From Hellea sp039977295 (GTDB lineage Bacteria; Pseudomonadota; Alphaproteobacteria; Caulobacterales; Maricaulaceae): a stretch of 64,000 nucleotides of DNA. Numbering within the stretch: the first letter of the stretch is position 1; each line of letters begins with the position of its first letter. The notes beneath the pieces were generated by a model. It made no database searches and had not been told where the DNA came from. It was given only the letters and a program-made list of their open reading frames with translations. The position numbers and the translations under genes are program-made. Shown here piece by piece: positions 9,401 through 17,078 of this stretch. The stretch spans positions 844,775 through 908,774 of the forward strand of contig JBDWDN010000003.1 of the NCBI GenBank assembly GCA_039977295.1. The letters run 5' to 3'.

Positions 9401-11619
9401 GCGGGAATGCAGGCAATGATACCCTCATCAGTTTAGGGAGCGATTTTATTACTGGCGGGGCAGGTAATGATATTATCGAATTAGGCCTGAATGTTTCGGG
9501 GGGGCAAACAACGATCGATGGGGGTACAGAGTATGATATCATCAGCTTTCAGGACATGACCGCTGTCGATGACGGTATGGGGGGAAGTTCAACGGTTGTA
9601 ACAATAGATTTGGCGGCAGGGAATTACACGCTCTATGCTGATGGCGTACTGTTGTCTAGCGGCAGCGTTTCCGGGGTTGAAGCTGCAACAGGGTCAGAGT
9701 TCAGAGACGTTATAACGGGTGATGCACAAAACAATAACATTGAAGGCCTTGGCGGAAATGATGTCATATATGGCGGCGATGGGAATGATACCCTCCGCGG
9801 TTATGACGGAGATGATATGTTCTATGGCGAGGCGGGTAATGATCACATTTATGGTGGTAATGGCAATGATTTCATCGATGGCGGTAACGGCATTGACAGG
9901 CTTTATGGCAATAATGGTGACGATACGATTTTTGGCGGAGCCGGTAATGATTGGCTCTATGGCGGTAATAACGATGATCATCTAGATGGCGGCGCAGACG
10001 ACGATAAATTATATGGCGGTGGTGGCAATAATGTAATCTATGGCGGTGACGGCGATGATGATATTTTTGGCCAAGGCGACAGTAATCAGCTCTATGGCGG
10101 TGACGGTGACGACTATGTCTCGGGTGGTATTGGCAGTGACATTATGTATGGTGGAAATGGCGTTGACACGCTTTGGTCAGGTAACGGCAATGACACAGTT
10201 TATGGGGAGGCGGGTGATGACTCGCTTAGAGGCGGCAATGACGACGATATCTTATTCGGCGGTATAGGTGACGACTCCCTCAGAGGCGAAAATGGAAATG
10301 ACACCCTGTTTGGCGGCGCAGGATATGACAGTTTAGATGGCGGGGTCGGCATTGATATCGCGGATTATAGCCAGTCTTTGGTCTTCATGTTTTATGACTA
10401 TACGGGCGCAATTGGTGCGCGCGGCGACGTTGTCTTGGACACACTCATAAGCATAGAGGCCATTCGCGGGACGGGCTTTGATGACCGTTTATATGGTGAC
10501 GATGCGGTCTCAACTTTTTATGGCGGCGATGGGGATGACCTTTTGGTCGGCCGCGGCGGTGATGATATTCTTTCGGGCGGTGCAGGAAATGATACGCTCG
10601 ACGGCGGAGACGGCATAGATATGGCGGTCTATAGCTTGGCGGCATCTTATATAGTTTATGACTTTCTGGGCGTAGTGGCGGCGCAGGGCGAGATAACGAA
10701 TGACACGCTGATTAGCATCGAGGCCATTCGCGGCACGGCATTTAATGACCGCCTTTTGGGCGGTAATGACGCGTCTATTTTTTACGGCGGTGAGGGTGCT
10801 GACCGGCTCTTTGGCCGTAATGGCGATGATGAGCTTTATGGTGAGGGCGGTGACGACATCATTCTTGGTGGGCGTGATAATGACATCGTGGACGGAGGTG
10901 GAGGCAATGATCAGCTTCGCGGTAATGAAGGCGACGACACCTTATTGGGAGGCGACGGCAATGACATTCTTGCGGGCGGAGCGGGCGCAGACGCGATGGA
11001 CGGCGGCGCAGGGATTGACCGCGTAGAATATACTTACGGCACCAATGCAGGGGTCACAGCCAGCCTCGGCGATGCGTCTATTAATACGGGCGACGCCGCA
11101 GGTGATACATATGTAAATATTGAAAACCTCTATGGCACGAGCTTTGTTGATACCCTTTACGGAGATGCAGGCAATAACCGTATTGATGGACGCCTCGGTG
11201 ACGATGCGCTCTTTGGCGGAGAGGGTAATGACTATCTTCTCGGCGGCGCAGGCAATGATGTTCTGAACGGCGAAGGCGGGAATGATTTACTCCTCGGCCA
11301 AGCAGGGACGGATATTTATCAGTTCGACGCCGCGCATGGCACTGACCGTATCGTTGTCTTTGTCCAAGGCGAAGACCTGATTGAGTTCACCGAAAACGTC
11401 TTTGACTTTAGCGGGCTGACAATCACCCAAGACGGCGCTCATGTGAACATCGTCTCCAGCGAAGGCACGATAATCGTCAATAATTCGCTTGTGGCTGATT
11501 TCGCAGTGGATGACTTTATCTTCGCGAGTCCTCCATCCCAAGAACCACTGGATCTAGATGAAAGGGATATCACCGAGCAAGACATGACGATGTTCGTAGA
11601 GGTGGACGCTTTGATTTAA
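6481..11619 (+). CDS. Giant RTX (hemolysin-type calcium-binding repeat) protein 2
   Basis: A 1712-residue paralogue of the preceding gene, 56 bases downstream in the same direction. It has the same N-terminal block (MRKLNFDNL...LFAPQPGPL), long runs of GGxGxDxLx repeats, recurring non-RTX modules near residues 268, 630 and 876, a VFDAxTATDGG...YVDQFxNFENA module also found in protein 1, and a nearly identical C-terminal 285 residues. It ends ...VEVDALI, a hydrophobic ending preceded by acidic residues as in many type I secretion signals. I see no cysteine. The ATG at 6481 is fixed by the paralogue; the ribosome binding site is weak. Its stop overlaps the stop of the convergent cupin gene by 4 bases. 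Probably secreted or surface-bound; partners and function are unknown. Confidence 0.92.
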   Translation: MRKLNFDNLGLLSDEITLKGVVWIDAFKAPFLDMPLFAPQPGPLFADIDGTSNDDVITGTSGDDILNGLEGDDLINGGAGNDTINGGDGDDVLSGNSGDDILDGGTGNDVLNGGMGNDTIYGGSDVDIINGNDGDDILYGDVGNDIAGNDVINGGMGNDAIYGWYGADILSGDSGDDVLYGGGNDDVLYGGDGADTLRGGDGNNTLYGGDGDDVFYTTGYGSDVLHGGAGNDTINLGSSDDIVYGDAGDDIIYSSGTQNFIDGGDGIDTYIAFNFNADDLLSVSEVAPGIYTVIYDRYFTSPTQTTYPTINVLTNVEFIRSGGTNGTDIALSSFGQNDTNLSEFKDVYRGSNFADRVYGFEGDDSFAPNGGDDFIDGGVGQDTVEFDFETLLDFEVLWLGGDNYTVATSVSYAGDAQTNILHNVELLETETYLGDLALLAQFYTMDTHLTTGDDTFIGSNVAEGINGREGDDTIQGLGGDDIILAGRGKDIIYGGDGNDFIRGGEAGYRNYTAGDDDDILYGGAGDDVIEGGEGNDYIIGGLGADDLDGGRGIDTLSYEDSSAAVYVNLRLGVTRWAADGDTVANFEILIGSDFNDNLGANTEGGMLMGGLGDDILNGSTVGTTNTLTGTAVYLEASRENITVTLVEPGVHTVTTTGATNEGTDTLNEVDGIRLGGVDGTFYLIDYFVTGIIYLRYPLQPFSGYSADETITGTNSADVFDGGTGNNFLYGLGGDDIITSLGNDVIDGGTGDDLIEMGGNVFDASTATDGGSGIDTISFSTLSQFPSGNLFFVLDLLSQSYSVRDGSTVLYVDQFSNFENAAGSEYRDLLQGGEDANTLRGLAGDDTLQGRGGSDFLEGGTGDDSLSGGDGVDTAVFSSADRNDYQITETASGEYTVTALNGVMDGTDSLVGVEYIQFGADSEMSFDIARLLAGQIAIRLTNENDEFTGTAENEIINGLSGNDIINGGLGANIIGGNAGNDTLISLGSDFITGGAGNDIIELGLNVSGGQTTIDGGTEYDIISFQDMTAVDDGMGGSSTVVTIDLAAGNYTLYADGVLLSSGSVSGVEAATGSEFRDVITGDAQNNNIEGLGGNDVIYGGDGNDTLRGYDGDDMFYGEAGNDHIYGGNGNDFIDGGNGIDRLYGNNGDDTIFGGAGNDWLYGGNNDDHLDGGADDDKLYGGGGNNVIYGGDGDDDIFGQGDSNQLYGGDGDDYVSGGIGSDIMYGGNGVDTLWSGNGNDTVYGEAGDDSLRGGNDDDILFGGIGDDSLRGENGNDTLFGGAGYDSLDGGVGIDIADYSQSLVFMFYDYTGAIGARGDVVLDTLISIEAIRGTGFDDRLYGDDAVSTFYGGDGDDLLVGRGGDDILSGGAGNDTLDGGDGIDMAVYSLAASYIVYDFLGVVAAQGEITNDTLISIEAIRGTAFNDRLLGGNDASIFYGGEGADRLFGRNGDDELYGEGGDDIILGGRDNDIVDGGGGNDQLRGNEGDDTLLGGDGNDILAGGAGADAMDGGAGIDRVEYTYGTNAGVTASLGDASINTGDAAGDTYVNIENLYGTSFVDTLYGDAGNNRIDGRLGDDALFGGEGNDYLLGGAGNDVLNGEGGNDLLLGQAGTDIYQFDAAHGTDRIVVFVQGEDLIEFTENVFDFSGLTITQDGAHVNIVSSEGTIIVNNSLVADFAVDDFIFASPPSQEPLDLDERDITEQDMTMFVEVDALI
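11311..11519 (+). repeat. Near-identical DNA block shared by the two RTX genes, copy 2
   Basis: Partner of 6122-6330, with 7 differences in 209 bases. It encodes the segment just before the C-terminal secretion-signal region. Confidence 0.85.
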
Positions 11620-12080
11620 TAGGGCGTCCCGTCTTTGCGGTGGTAATCGCGTTTCGCTGTCCCATTTGCGGGTAAGTCTAAATCTATATCAGAATAATGG
11701 GCGTGATCCGTTTCAGCGTTGCGGGTGCCGATGATGAGAAACTTTACGTCTTGCTCTGTCTGGTTTTTCATGTGGTGGCCGTTGCCGTCATTTGCAGGGT
11801 GGGTGGTAATATCTCCGGGGTTAAGCTGTGTCTCGCCATCATTGTCAATTAATATGGGATGACCCTCTAAGATCATAACAAGCTCATCCTCTGCGCTGTG
11901 CCAATGGCGCTGTGATGACCATGCGCCGGGGGCGAGGGTAATGATATGAGCTCCAAATTGTGTAAGGCCTCCTGCATCGCCAATGGCTTTTTTACGGCGC
12001 GCCATGCAGGGCGCAGCAAAGGGTGCGGGGTAATTTGTACCACTGGTTTCAACGACGTCTTCAAGTGTAATTTTGGGCAT
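11616..12080 (-). CDS. Cupin-domain protein
   Basis: A small single-domain cupin of 154 residues. The first cupin motif is visible as GAWSSQRHWHSAEDELVMIL followed by EG (the two His and the Glu are metal ligands), followed by the second half with LNPGD and a later HH pair. Such proteins bind a metal and act as small-molecule isomerases, dioxygenases or sugar-modifying enzymes, and the sequence does not say which. The ATG at 12080 is preceded by AGGAG at 7 bases; the frame is open 7 codons further but that start has no ribosome binding site. It is convergent with RTX gene 2 and divergent from dapE, with 53 bases between the start codons. Confidence 0.8.
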   Translation of the reverse strand: MPKITLEDVVETSGTNYPAPFAAPCMARRKKAIGDAGGLTQFGAHIITLAPGAWSSQRHWHSAEDELVMILEGHPILIDNDGETQLNPGDITTHPANDGNGHHMKNQTEQDVKFLIIGTRNAETDHAHYSDIDLDLPANGTAKRDYHRKDGTPY

Positions 12081-12133
12081 GTTGGAATCTCCTGCTTGCA
12101 ATAAACGCCTAACCCCGCTTTAACGCAGAAATT

Positions 12134-13309
12134 ATGACAACACTATCTTCTATTGACCCTGTTGAATTTGCCTCGCGCTTGATTAAGCGGCCCTCAGTCA
12201 CACCCGCTGATGCAGGCGCGCTGGATACGTTGCAGCATGAGCTCGAAGCCATGGGCTTTATCTGTACGCGTTATCCATTTGGAGAGGGTGAGGCAGGGCC
12301 CAATGCGCGCGTTGATAACCTTTATGCACGGCTTGGCACGAAAGCGCCTAATTTCTGCTTCGCGGGTCATACCGATGTTGTCCCTGCAGGCGACACCGCC
12401 AAATGGGCGCAAGACCCATTTGCAGGACAGGTAGAAGACGGCCAGCTTTTTGGACGCGGCGCGGCGGATATGAAAGGCGCGATTGCAGCCTTTGTTGGCG
12501 CGCTTTCAGAGCTTCTGGTAAGCGGCTGGACGCCAGCAGGGTCAGTAAGTTTTCTGATTACAGGGGATGAGGAAGGCCCCGCGCTTAACGGGACAAAGAA
12601 ACTCCTCGCGGCGATTAAAGGTGCGGGCGAGACCATTGATCATTGCCTTGTCGGTGAACCCACCAACCCCAATCAAATGGGCGAGATGGTCAAAAATGGA
12701 CGGCGCGGATCCTTTAATGCAGATATCACCGTGACAGGTCAGCAAGGCCATGTCGCCTATCCCCATTTAGCGGTAAATCCTATCCCAACATTACTCGGTA
12801 TTTTGGGGACGCTGCAATCGAGGTTCTTAGATGACGGGTCTGAGTTTTTTCAGCCGTCAAATCTAGAAATCACGACCGTTGATGTCGGCAACCCGACAGA
12901 GAACGTCATTCCTGAAACAGCCCGCGCGCGCTTTAACATTCGTTTTAATGTGGACCATAGCGGCGCTAGCCTGACCGAATGGCTACAGGGTGTGTTAGAG
13001 GATGCGCGGCAAGGCTTTGACGGCACGGTTGATGTCACAATCCGTATTTCTGGTGAGAGCTTTCTGACCCCGCCTGGTAAGCTGACGGATATTCTCCAAG
13101 ACGCGACGGAGACTGTGACAGGCCGCCGCCCAGAACTCTCGACCTCTGGCGGGACGTCCGATGCGCGCTTTATTACAAATTATGCGCCCGTTGCTGAATT
13201 TGGTCTGGTCGGGGCTACGATGCACAAAGTCAATGAGCGCGTAGATGTCGCCGATATTGTAACGCTAACGGCCATTTATAAAGACGTGCTGAAACGGTAT
13301 TTCGCATGA
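12134..13309 (+). CDS. dapE: Succinyl-diaminopimelate desuccinylase DapE
   Basis: Hydrolyses N-succinyl-LL-diaminopimelate to LL-diaminopimelate and succinate, for lysine and peptidoglycan synthesis. The 391-residue M20 metallopeptidase fold shows the zinc ligands in FAGHTDVVPAGD (His79), GRGAADMKG (Asp112) and the catalytic pair in TGDEEGPA (Glu146/Glu147), then the family block VGEPTNP...KNGRRGS and C-terminal GATMHKVNE. The length is normal. The stop overlaps the ATG of the next gene in an ATGA, so the two are translationally coupled. Confidence 0.96.
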   Translation: MTTLSSIDPVEFASRLIKRPSVTPADAGALDTLQHELEAMGFICTRYPFGEGEAGPNARVDNLYARLGTKAPNFCFAGHTDVVPAGDTAKWAQDPFAGQVEDGQLFGRGAADMKGAIAAFVGALSELLVSGWTPAGSVSFLITGDEEGPALNGTKKLLAAIKGAGETIDHCLVGEPTNPNQMGEMVKNGRRGSFNADITVTGQQGHVAYPHLAVNPIPTLLGILGTLQSRFLDDGSEFFQPSNLEITTVDVGNPTENVIPETARARFNIRFNVDHSGASLTEWLQGVLEDARQGFDGTVDVTIRISGESFLTPPGKLTDILQDATETVTGRRPELSTSGGTSDARFITNYAPVAEFGLVGATMHKVNERVDVADIVTLTAIYKDVLKRYFA

Positions 13310-13872
13310 ACATCATTGCGGCATTAAGCGGTACCTTTAAAGCCTTAGCGGGCCGCAGCGATTGGGTGGATCACTTTGATTTAACCCGCAAAGGACTACA
13401 ACAAAGTTTCATTGCGCTGCTCCTTACCATCCCCGCCTTTTACCTGATTGCCCATGCCGTTCAGGTGCAGCGCGCTAAGATGTTAGAGGAGGTGGTCTCG
13501 GCTGTGCCTCTCGCGCCCTTCGCGATTATCCTCCTTCTCTATTTGCTCTGCTTTTCAGCGGTCGCTTATATTTTTGCGATGCTGTTTGATAAGCAAGATC
13601 GTTTCCGCCCCTGGGTTATTACGCGGCATTGGAGTGTATTTTGGTTAGTCTTAATTGTGGCAGGCTTATTTGGATTAAACTTAATTGGAGCCCTGCCATT
13701 TGCTATTGTCAATTACATTGCCCTGGCAGGGTTTATGAGTATTCTTTTAATTGATATTAGACTAGCGCAATCCATCGTGCCCTTTCCCATGGGCTCAGCG
13801 ATACTCATTGGTTGCGGGATAAATGCGATGGGGTTGGTGGTTATATTGCTGGGCTTTGAACAGGTGCTTTAA
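13306..13872 (+). CDS. Integral membrane protein of unknown function, coupled to dapE
   Basis: A 188-residue protein with about five hydrophobic segments (roughly residues 34-51, 72-94, 107-128, 132-152 and 162-183) and a soluble N-terminus of about 30 residues. I do not recognise the family. It overlaps dapE by 4 bases (ATGA), so the two share a transcript. Its codon use resembles the surrounding housekeeping genes, so it is unlikely to be a recent arrival. No enzymatic motif is visible. Confidence 0.75.
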   Translation: MNIIAALSGTFKALAGRSDWVDHFDLTRKGLQQSFIALLLTIPAFYLIAHAVQVQRAKMLEEVVSAVPLAPFAIILLLYLLCFSAVAYIFAMLFDKQDRFRPWVITRHWSVFWLVLIVAGLFGLNLIGALPFAIVNYIALAGFMSILLIDIRLAQSIVPFPMGSAILIGCGINAMGLVVILLGFEQVL

Positions 13873-14140
13873 GGCCGTTCTTGCGACTTGTTGTTTGTAT
13901 GACAAGTAACTTGAGTCTACGCCGATCTTGATGCGTTGAAATTTCTACAGAAACTGACGCATTGCCGCTCTCTCTACTAAAATCCCTAAAGACATTTCGG
14001 AGGAAAAAGCGGGCACTTACCAAGTGGCTTAAAACGCCAAAAAAGGGCCACTCGTGGATTATGACAAATGCTGCATGGCGACTTATCATTTACCAACTTA
14101 GCATTATACGATATACATGAAATTAACTTTATGAGGACGA

Positions 14141-14419
14141 ATGAATTTGGGAAAGCCAAACAAATTTGATGGAATGATGTATGATTACTGCGTTAACAAA
14201 GGATGGTGCGGTAGCGTTGTTGATGGACAAGCTCTACACATTAGCCAATTCATTCCAGAGGAAGGGCTAGTTTCAGCGGATCAATTTGTTACTTGGCTGA
14301 TGAAGGCGGAAAGTTATAATCCGAGTGACACTGTTAAGAGAAAAGAACTAATTGCTGTGTTTATGAAACATATGGGAGAATACAAAGTCGAAGCAAGTCG
14401 CTTGAAGTCCGGCAGGTGA
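14141..14419 (+). CDS. Small hypothetical protein
   Basis: A 92-residue soluble protein with no signal peptide or membrane segment. The ATG is preceded by GAGGA at 4-8 bases, which supports translation. It is isolated: 268 bases separate it from the previous gene, and the spacer holds no convincing gene. Its composition is more AT-rich than dapE. It has two cysteines around a tryptophan (YCVNKGWCG) and a mixed charged C-terminus. No family is recognised. Confidence 0.55.
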   Translation: MNLGKPNKFDGMMYDYCVNKGWCGSVVDGQALHISQFIPEEGLVSADQFVTWLMKAESYNPSDTVKRKELIAVFMKHMGEYKVEASRLKSGR

Positions 14420-14523
14420 CGGACAAATATTGATTAGCAATATATGAGTGTCTTAAACTCGCCTAAAGGAAGACGCTGAAATGGAGCCTGTTCTACAGCA
14501 GTAGGCACACAAGGAGGGGGACG

Positions 14524-14595
14524 CTATTGCACGCTCATCCAATAAACCCCATACGATGGCGCAATAGGCGCAGATTCAATCCTGTCATTACTCTT
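14524..14595 (-). pseudogene. Degenerate duplicate of the TruA C-terminus
   Basis: Read on the minus strand, this stretch encodes KSNDRIESAPIAPSYGVYW followed by MSVQ and a stop. That aligns without gaps to the end of the intact truA about 0.7 kb away (SKDRTECGPVAPPDGLYLMSV...). Identities include S, D-R, E, P, A-P, G, Y and M-S-V. Upstream in frame there is a stop, and then the 3' end of the VOC-family gene, so only the last 23 or so codons survive. The simplest reading is a remnant of a duplicated or displaced truA. Confidence 0.75.
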
Positions 14596-14604
14596 TCAGA
14601 TTTA

Positions 14605-15024
14605 TTAGGCGACCTCGAATAGCAGGTCCGGATTCATCATGGTCTTAATCTCAAGCACATTACTATTTGGATCGGCGATGAAGAAGGTTTCTTGTTCGTA
14701 TTTATTACCTTTGAACCGGCGATAAGGCTCATCAATATAGCTAAGTCCTGCTGCGGCGATGCGCGCTTTGACGCCGTCAAAATCTTCTTGGGTTAAATGA
14801 ATGCCAAAATGCGGAACCAAGACAGCTCCCATATCAACATCATGACGAACCGTCGGAAGTTTTTCTTCGCTCTGGTGCAAGGTCAATTCATTGCCCCAAA
14901 AATTAACATCAACCCAACGGCCCTCTTCGCTATTGCCAAGCGTGCAGCCCAAAATGTCAGTGTAGAATTTCACGGTGGTAGCGAGGTCACCCCCAGGAAT
15001 AGCAAGATGTAATATAGCGGTCAT
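14605..15024 (-). CDS. VOC-family (glyoxalase/bleomycin-resistance fold) protein
   Basis: A 139-residue vicinal-oxygen-chelate protein with the paired beta-alpha-beta-beta-beta arrangement: first half TAILHLAIPGGDL...KFYTDILGC, second half VPHFGIHLTQEDFDGVKARI...ETFFIADPNSNVLEIK. Candidate metal ligands are His6, the HFGIH histidines and the Glu of VLEIK. The full length is one VOC module pair. Substrate is unknown; such proteins include dioxygenases, isomerases and antibiotic-binding proteins. AGGAC lies about 8 bases before the start. Its 3' end abuts the truA remnant. Confidence 0.8.
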   Translation of the reverse strand: MTAILHLAIPGGDLATTVKFYTDILGCTLGNSEEGRWVDVNFWGNELTLHQSEEKLPTVRHDVDMGAVLVPHFGIHLTQEDFDGVKARIAAAGLSYIDEPYRRFKGNKYEQETFFIADPNSNVLEIKTMMNPDLLFEVA

Positions 15025-15260
15025 AGAGGAGTCCTATATGTCGATGGTAACATCGTCACTTTAGGCATTCTCTGAGAGATTACTTTGCTTATTTGCCGAA
15101 ATTAAACACGTTAATGGCAGATTATGCTAAAGCTCTCTCTGTTTGATGGGAAAGCTGATATGGGTTTAGAGAGCGCTTCGCTATCACAATGTCATGGCGA
15201 CGCGGACGCAGTCCGTCCGCTACCCATGCCTTAATGCTTCGCCAATATGGAATGACGCAG

Positions 15261-16004
15261 TTAATCGTAATGCACGCTCATCAAATAAAGCCCATCTGGC
15301 GGGGCGACGGGGCCGCATTCTGTTCTGTCTTTGCTCTCGAGAACTTCACGCATATCGGCTGTGTTCCAATTTCCCATGCCGACCTCTGCAAGACTGCCGA
15401 TAAGGGAGCGCACTTGTTTGTGCAGGAAACTTCTTGCGCGGAAATGGCAGTGGATTTCGGGGCCCGCGCGCAAGATTGTAATTTCGTCAATCGTTTTGAC
15501 GGGGCTCTTGGATTGGCATCTCGTATCGCGAAATGTTGAAAAGTCATGCGTGCCAACGAGGACTTGCGCGGCGTGGTGCATGGCGTCTGCATCAAGCGGA
15601 ACAGGGATGCGCCATAGCCGGCCTTTATCCAGTGATAACTTCATACGGCGGTCAATCAGGCGGTAAAGATAGCGCCGCTCTGTTGCGTCAAATCGGCAAT
15701 GCCAGTCTTCATGCATAATCTCGGCGTCCAGAACCGTTACGGGGTCTTTGGACATATGAAAATTCATGGCGTCGCGGACTTTGTCAGGGCGTATCTCTTT
15801 GTCTAAATCCATATGGGCGACTTGGCCCAGCGCGTGGACGCCGCTATCCGTCCGGCCTGACCCATAAACGAGCACGTCTTTTCCGCCGTTTATTTTCGCC
15901 GCGGCCGCTTGCATCACGCCCTGAACGCTTGGCCCATGGTCTTGCCATTGCCAGCCCATATAGGGAGCGCCGTCATATTCAATGGTGAGTTTATAACGAG
16001 GCAT
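15261..16004 (-). CDS. truA: tRNA pseudouridine(38-40) synthase TruA
   Basis: Converts uridines 38, 39 and 40 of the tRNA anticodon stem-loop to pseudouridine. The 247-residue product has the catalytic Asp53 in YGSGRTDSGVHALGQ, the CRFDATERRYLYR block, FRDTRCQSKSPVKTI, and FHARSFLHKQVR-like RARSFLHKQVR. The length is normal. It lies in a minus-strand group with the GNAT gene, a hypothetical gene, fmt and def, a common alphaproteobacterial neighbourhood. A second, degraded copy of its last codons lies at 14524-14595. Confidence 0.96.
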   Translation of the reverse strand: MPRYKLTIEYDGAPYMGWQWQDHGPSVQGVMQAAAAKINGGKDVLVYGSGRTDSGVHALGQVAHMDLDKEIRPDKVRDAMNFHMSKDPVTVLDAEIMHEDWHCRFDATERRYLYRLIDRRMKLSLDKGRLWRIPVPLDADAMHHAAQVLVGTHDFSTFRDTRCQSKSPVKTIDEITILRAGPEIHCHFRARSFLHKQVRSLIGSLAEVGMGNWNTADMREVLESKDRTECGPVAPPDGLYLMSVHYD

Positions 16005-16015
16005 ATGAGGCAGTC

Positions 16016-16504
16016 TTATAAATAGCTTTGCGGAAATGTAAGCGTCCCGTTTTTCGGGGCGGCGTCATTTAATTTCAGTGCCATAAAAGCGGGGCGCGGC
16101 CAAGGCGAAATATATTGCGCCCCAAGCTCGGATGAAAAGCCAAATTTTGGATAATACTCCGGGTGACCCAAGAGGAAGATGATCTGGTGCTGGGCGGGGT
16201 CTGTTTCTGCAAGGCCGTCGCGTATCAATTGACCGCCATAGCCTTGGCGTTGAAATTTTGGTAAAATGGATAAAGGGCCTAAGCCTGCGGCGATAAATTT
16301 ATCATCCAGCAAAACCTTATAAAACATTAGATGCCCAATAATGTCGCCGTCTTTGATGAGGACTTTCGACCAAAGCGCTTCGCCGCTTTTGCGCAGTTCA
16401 GAAATGATACGGCTGGGCGCTGTTTCATTAAACGCCAAATCATTGACATTGGTTATTGCCTCATAATCTTGAGGCGTTTCATGACGTATAATAATTTCGC
16501 TCAT
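16016..16504 (-). CDS. GNAT-family N-acetyltransferase (YhbS-like)
   Basis: A 162-residue acetyl-CoA-dependent acyltransferase. The GNAT core is visible as an N-terminal IRHETPQDYEAI strand-helix, the central LGPLSILPKFQRQGYGGQLI acetyl-CoA-binding motif A (QRQGYGG), and IIFLLGHPEYYPKFGF. The GHPEYYPKFGF segment is typical of the YhbS subgroup. The substrate cannot be told. It is 11 bases upstream of truA on the same strand and probably co-transcribed. Confidence 0.85.
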   Translation of the reverse strand: MSEIIIRHETPQDYEAITNVNDLAFNETAPSRIISELRKSGEALWSKVLIKDGDIIGHLMFYKVLLDDKFIAAGLGPLSILPKFQRQGYGGQLIRDGLAETDPAQHQIIFLLGHPEYYPKFGFSSELGAQYISPWPRPAFMALKLNDAAPKNGTLTFPQSYL

Positions 16505-16569
16505 GCTTATTAAGGTCTACGAGACGCAGACGCGTTGTCATATATAGGCGTCAGTTTAAAGCGGAGCAT

Positions 16570-17076
16570 TTAGGTGATGTTTAACCGGTCCAAAGCTTCG
16601 GCAAATTCAGGATGCATGATCCAGGCGTCATCATCATAATGGGCGATGGCTTGGGTCCATTGCATGTCGTCATCATGTTTCATCGGAAGGTCGAGAAATT
16701 CAGCAATGCGGCGGCCAATGCCGCCATACCAGCGATTTGCAAATTTATAACTCGTTTTACCAGCGGCGCTGGCGAGCTCTTGCGCGGTTAAGCGCCGGCC
16801 CTGGGCGCCTCGATGAGCGGTCAGCATAAGGAGTTCATTTGCGGATATTTTAAGTGATCCCAAAGCGCGGCAAAATTCTTCGACGGTTGGAATGGCCTGA
16901 TCACGGCGTTTTTGAACCTCAGATGAGGAGGTCTTATCTATCCACTCTATGGCGAGCTCTTTGCTACGAAAGATTTGGTCGTCTGCCATCTTGCCGGTCG
17001 CGAGAAAAAAAACGCGCGCGCCCATATTGTTCCATTTAATGACATATTGGCCGTAGGTTTCTTTTTCGGTTCTCAT
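16570..17076 (-). CDS. Hypothetical protein with a small C-terminal helical module
   Basis: A 168-residue protein. The first 60 residues form a mixed strand/helix region (MRTEKETYGQYVIKWNNMG...). Residues about 80-130 (LMLTAHRGAQGRRLTAQELA followed by SAAGKTSYKFANRWYGGIGR) look like a compact helical domain. From memory it resembles the segment found beside HNH nucleases and other restriction-linked proteins, but no nuclease motif is present here. The ATG is 2 bases after the fmt stop, so it is translationally linked to fmt. Function is unknown. Confidence 0.65.
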   Translation of the reverse strand: MRTEKETYGQYVIKWNNMGARVFFLATGKMADDQIFRSKELAIEWIDKTSSSEVQKRRDQAIPTVEEFCRALGSLKISANELLMLTAHRGAQGRRLTAQELASAAGKTSYKFANRWYGGIGRRIAEFLDLPMKHDDDMQWTQAIAHYDDDAWIMHPEFAEALDRLNIT

Positions 17077-17078
17077 AA

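Noticed and set aside
1741..11541. Many mid-length open frames on both strands within the RTX genes
   Set aside because: Generated by the GGxGxDxLx codon periodicity; none has a start site or protein-like composition.
13841..14089. Minus-strand frame of 82 codons between the dapE-linked gene and the small hypothetical gene
   Set aside because: It overlaps the end of the upstream gene, has no ribosome binding site and a biased composition. A plus-strand basic frame in the same spacer (about 13960-14117) starts only at TTG and is equally weak.
15202..15220. GCGGACG/CGTCCGC hairpin downstream of truA as a terminator
   Set aside because: No T-run follows on the minus strand; kept only as a minor hairpin.
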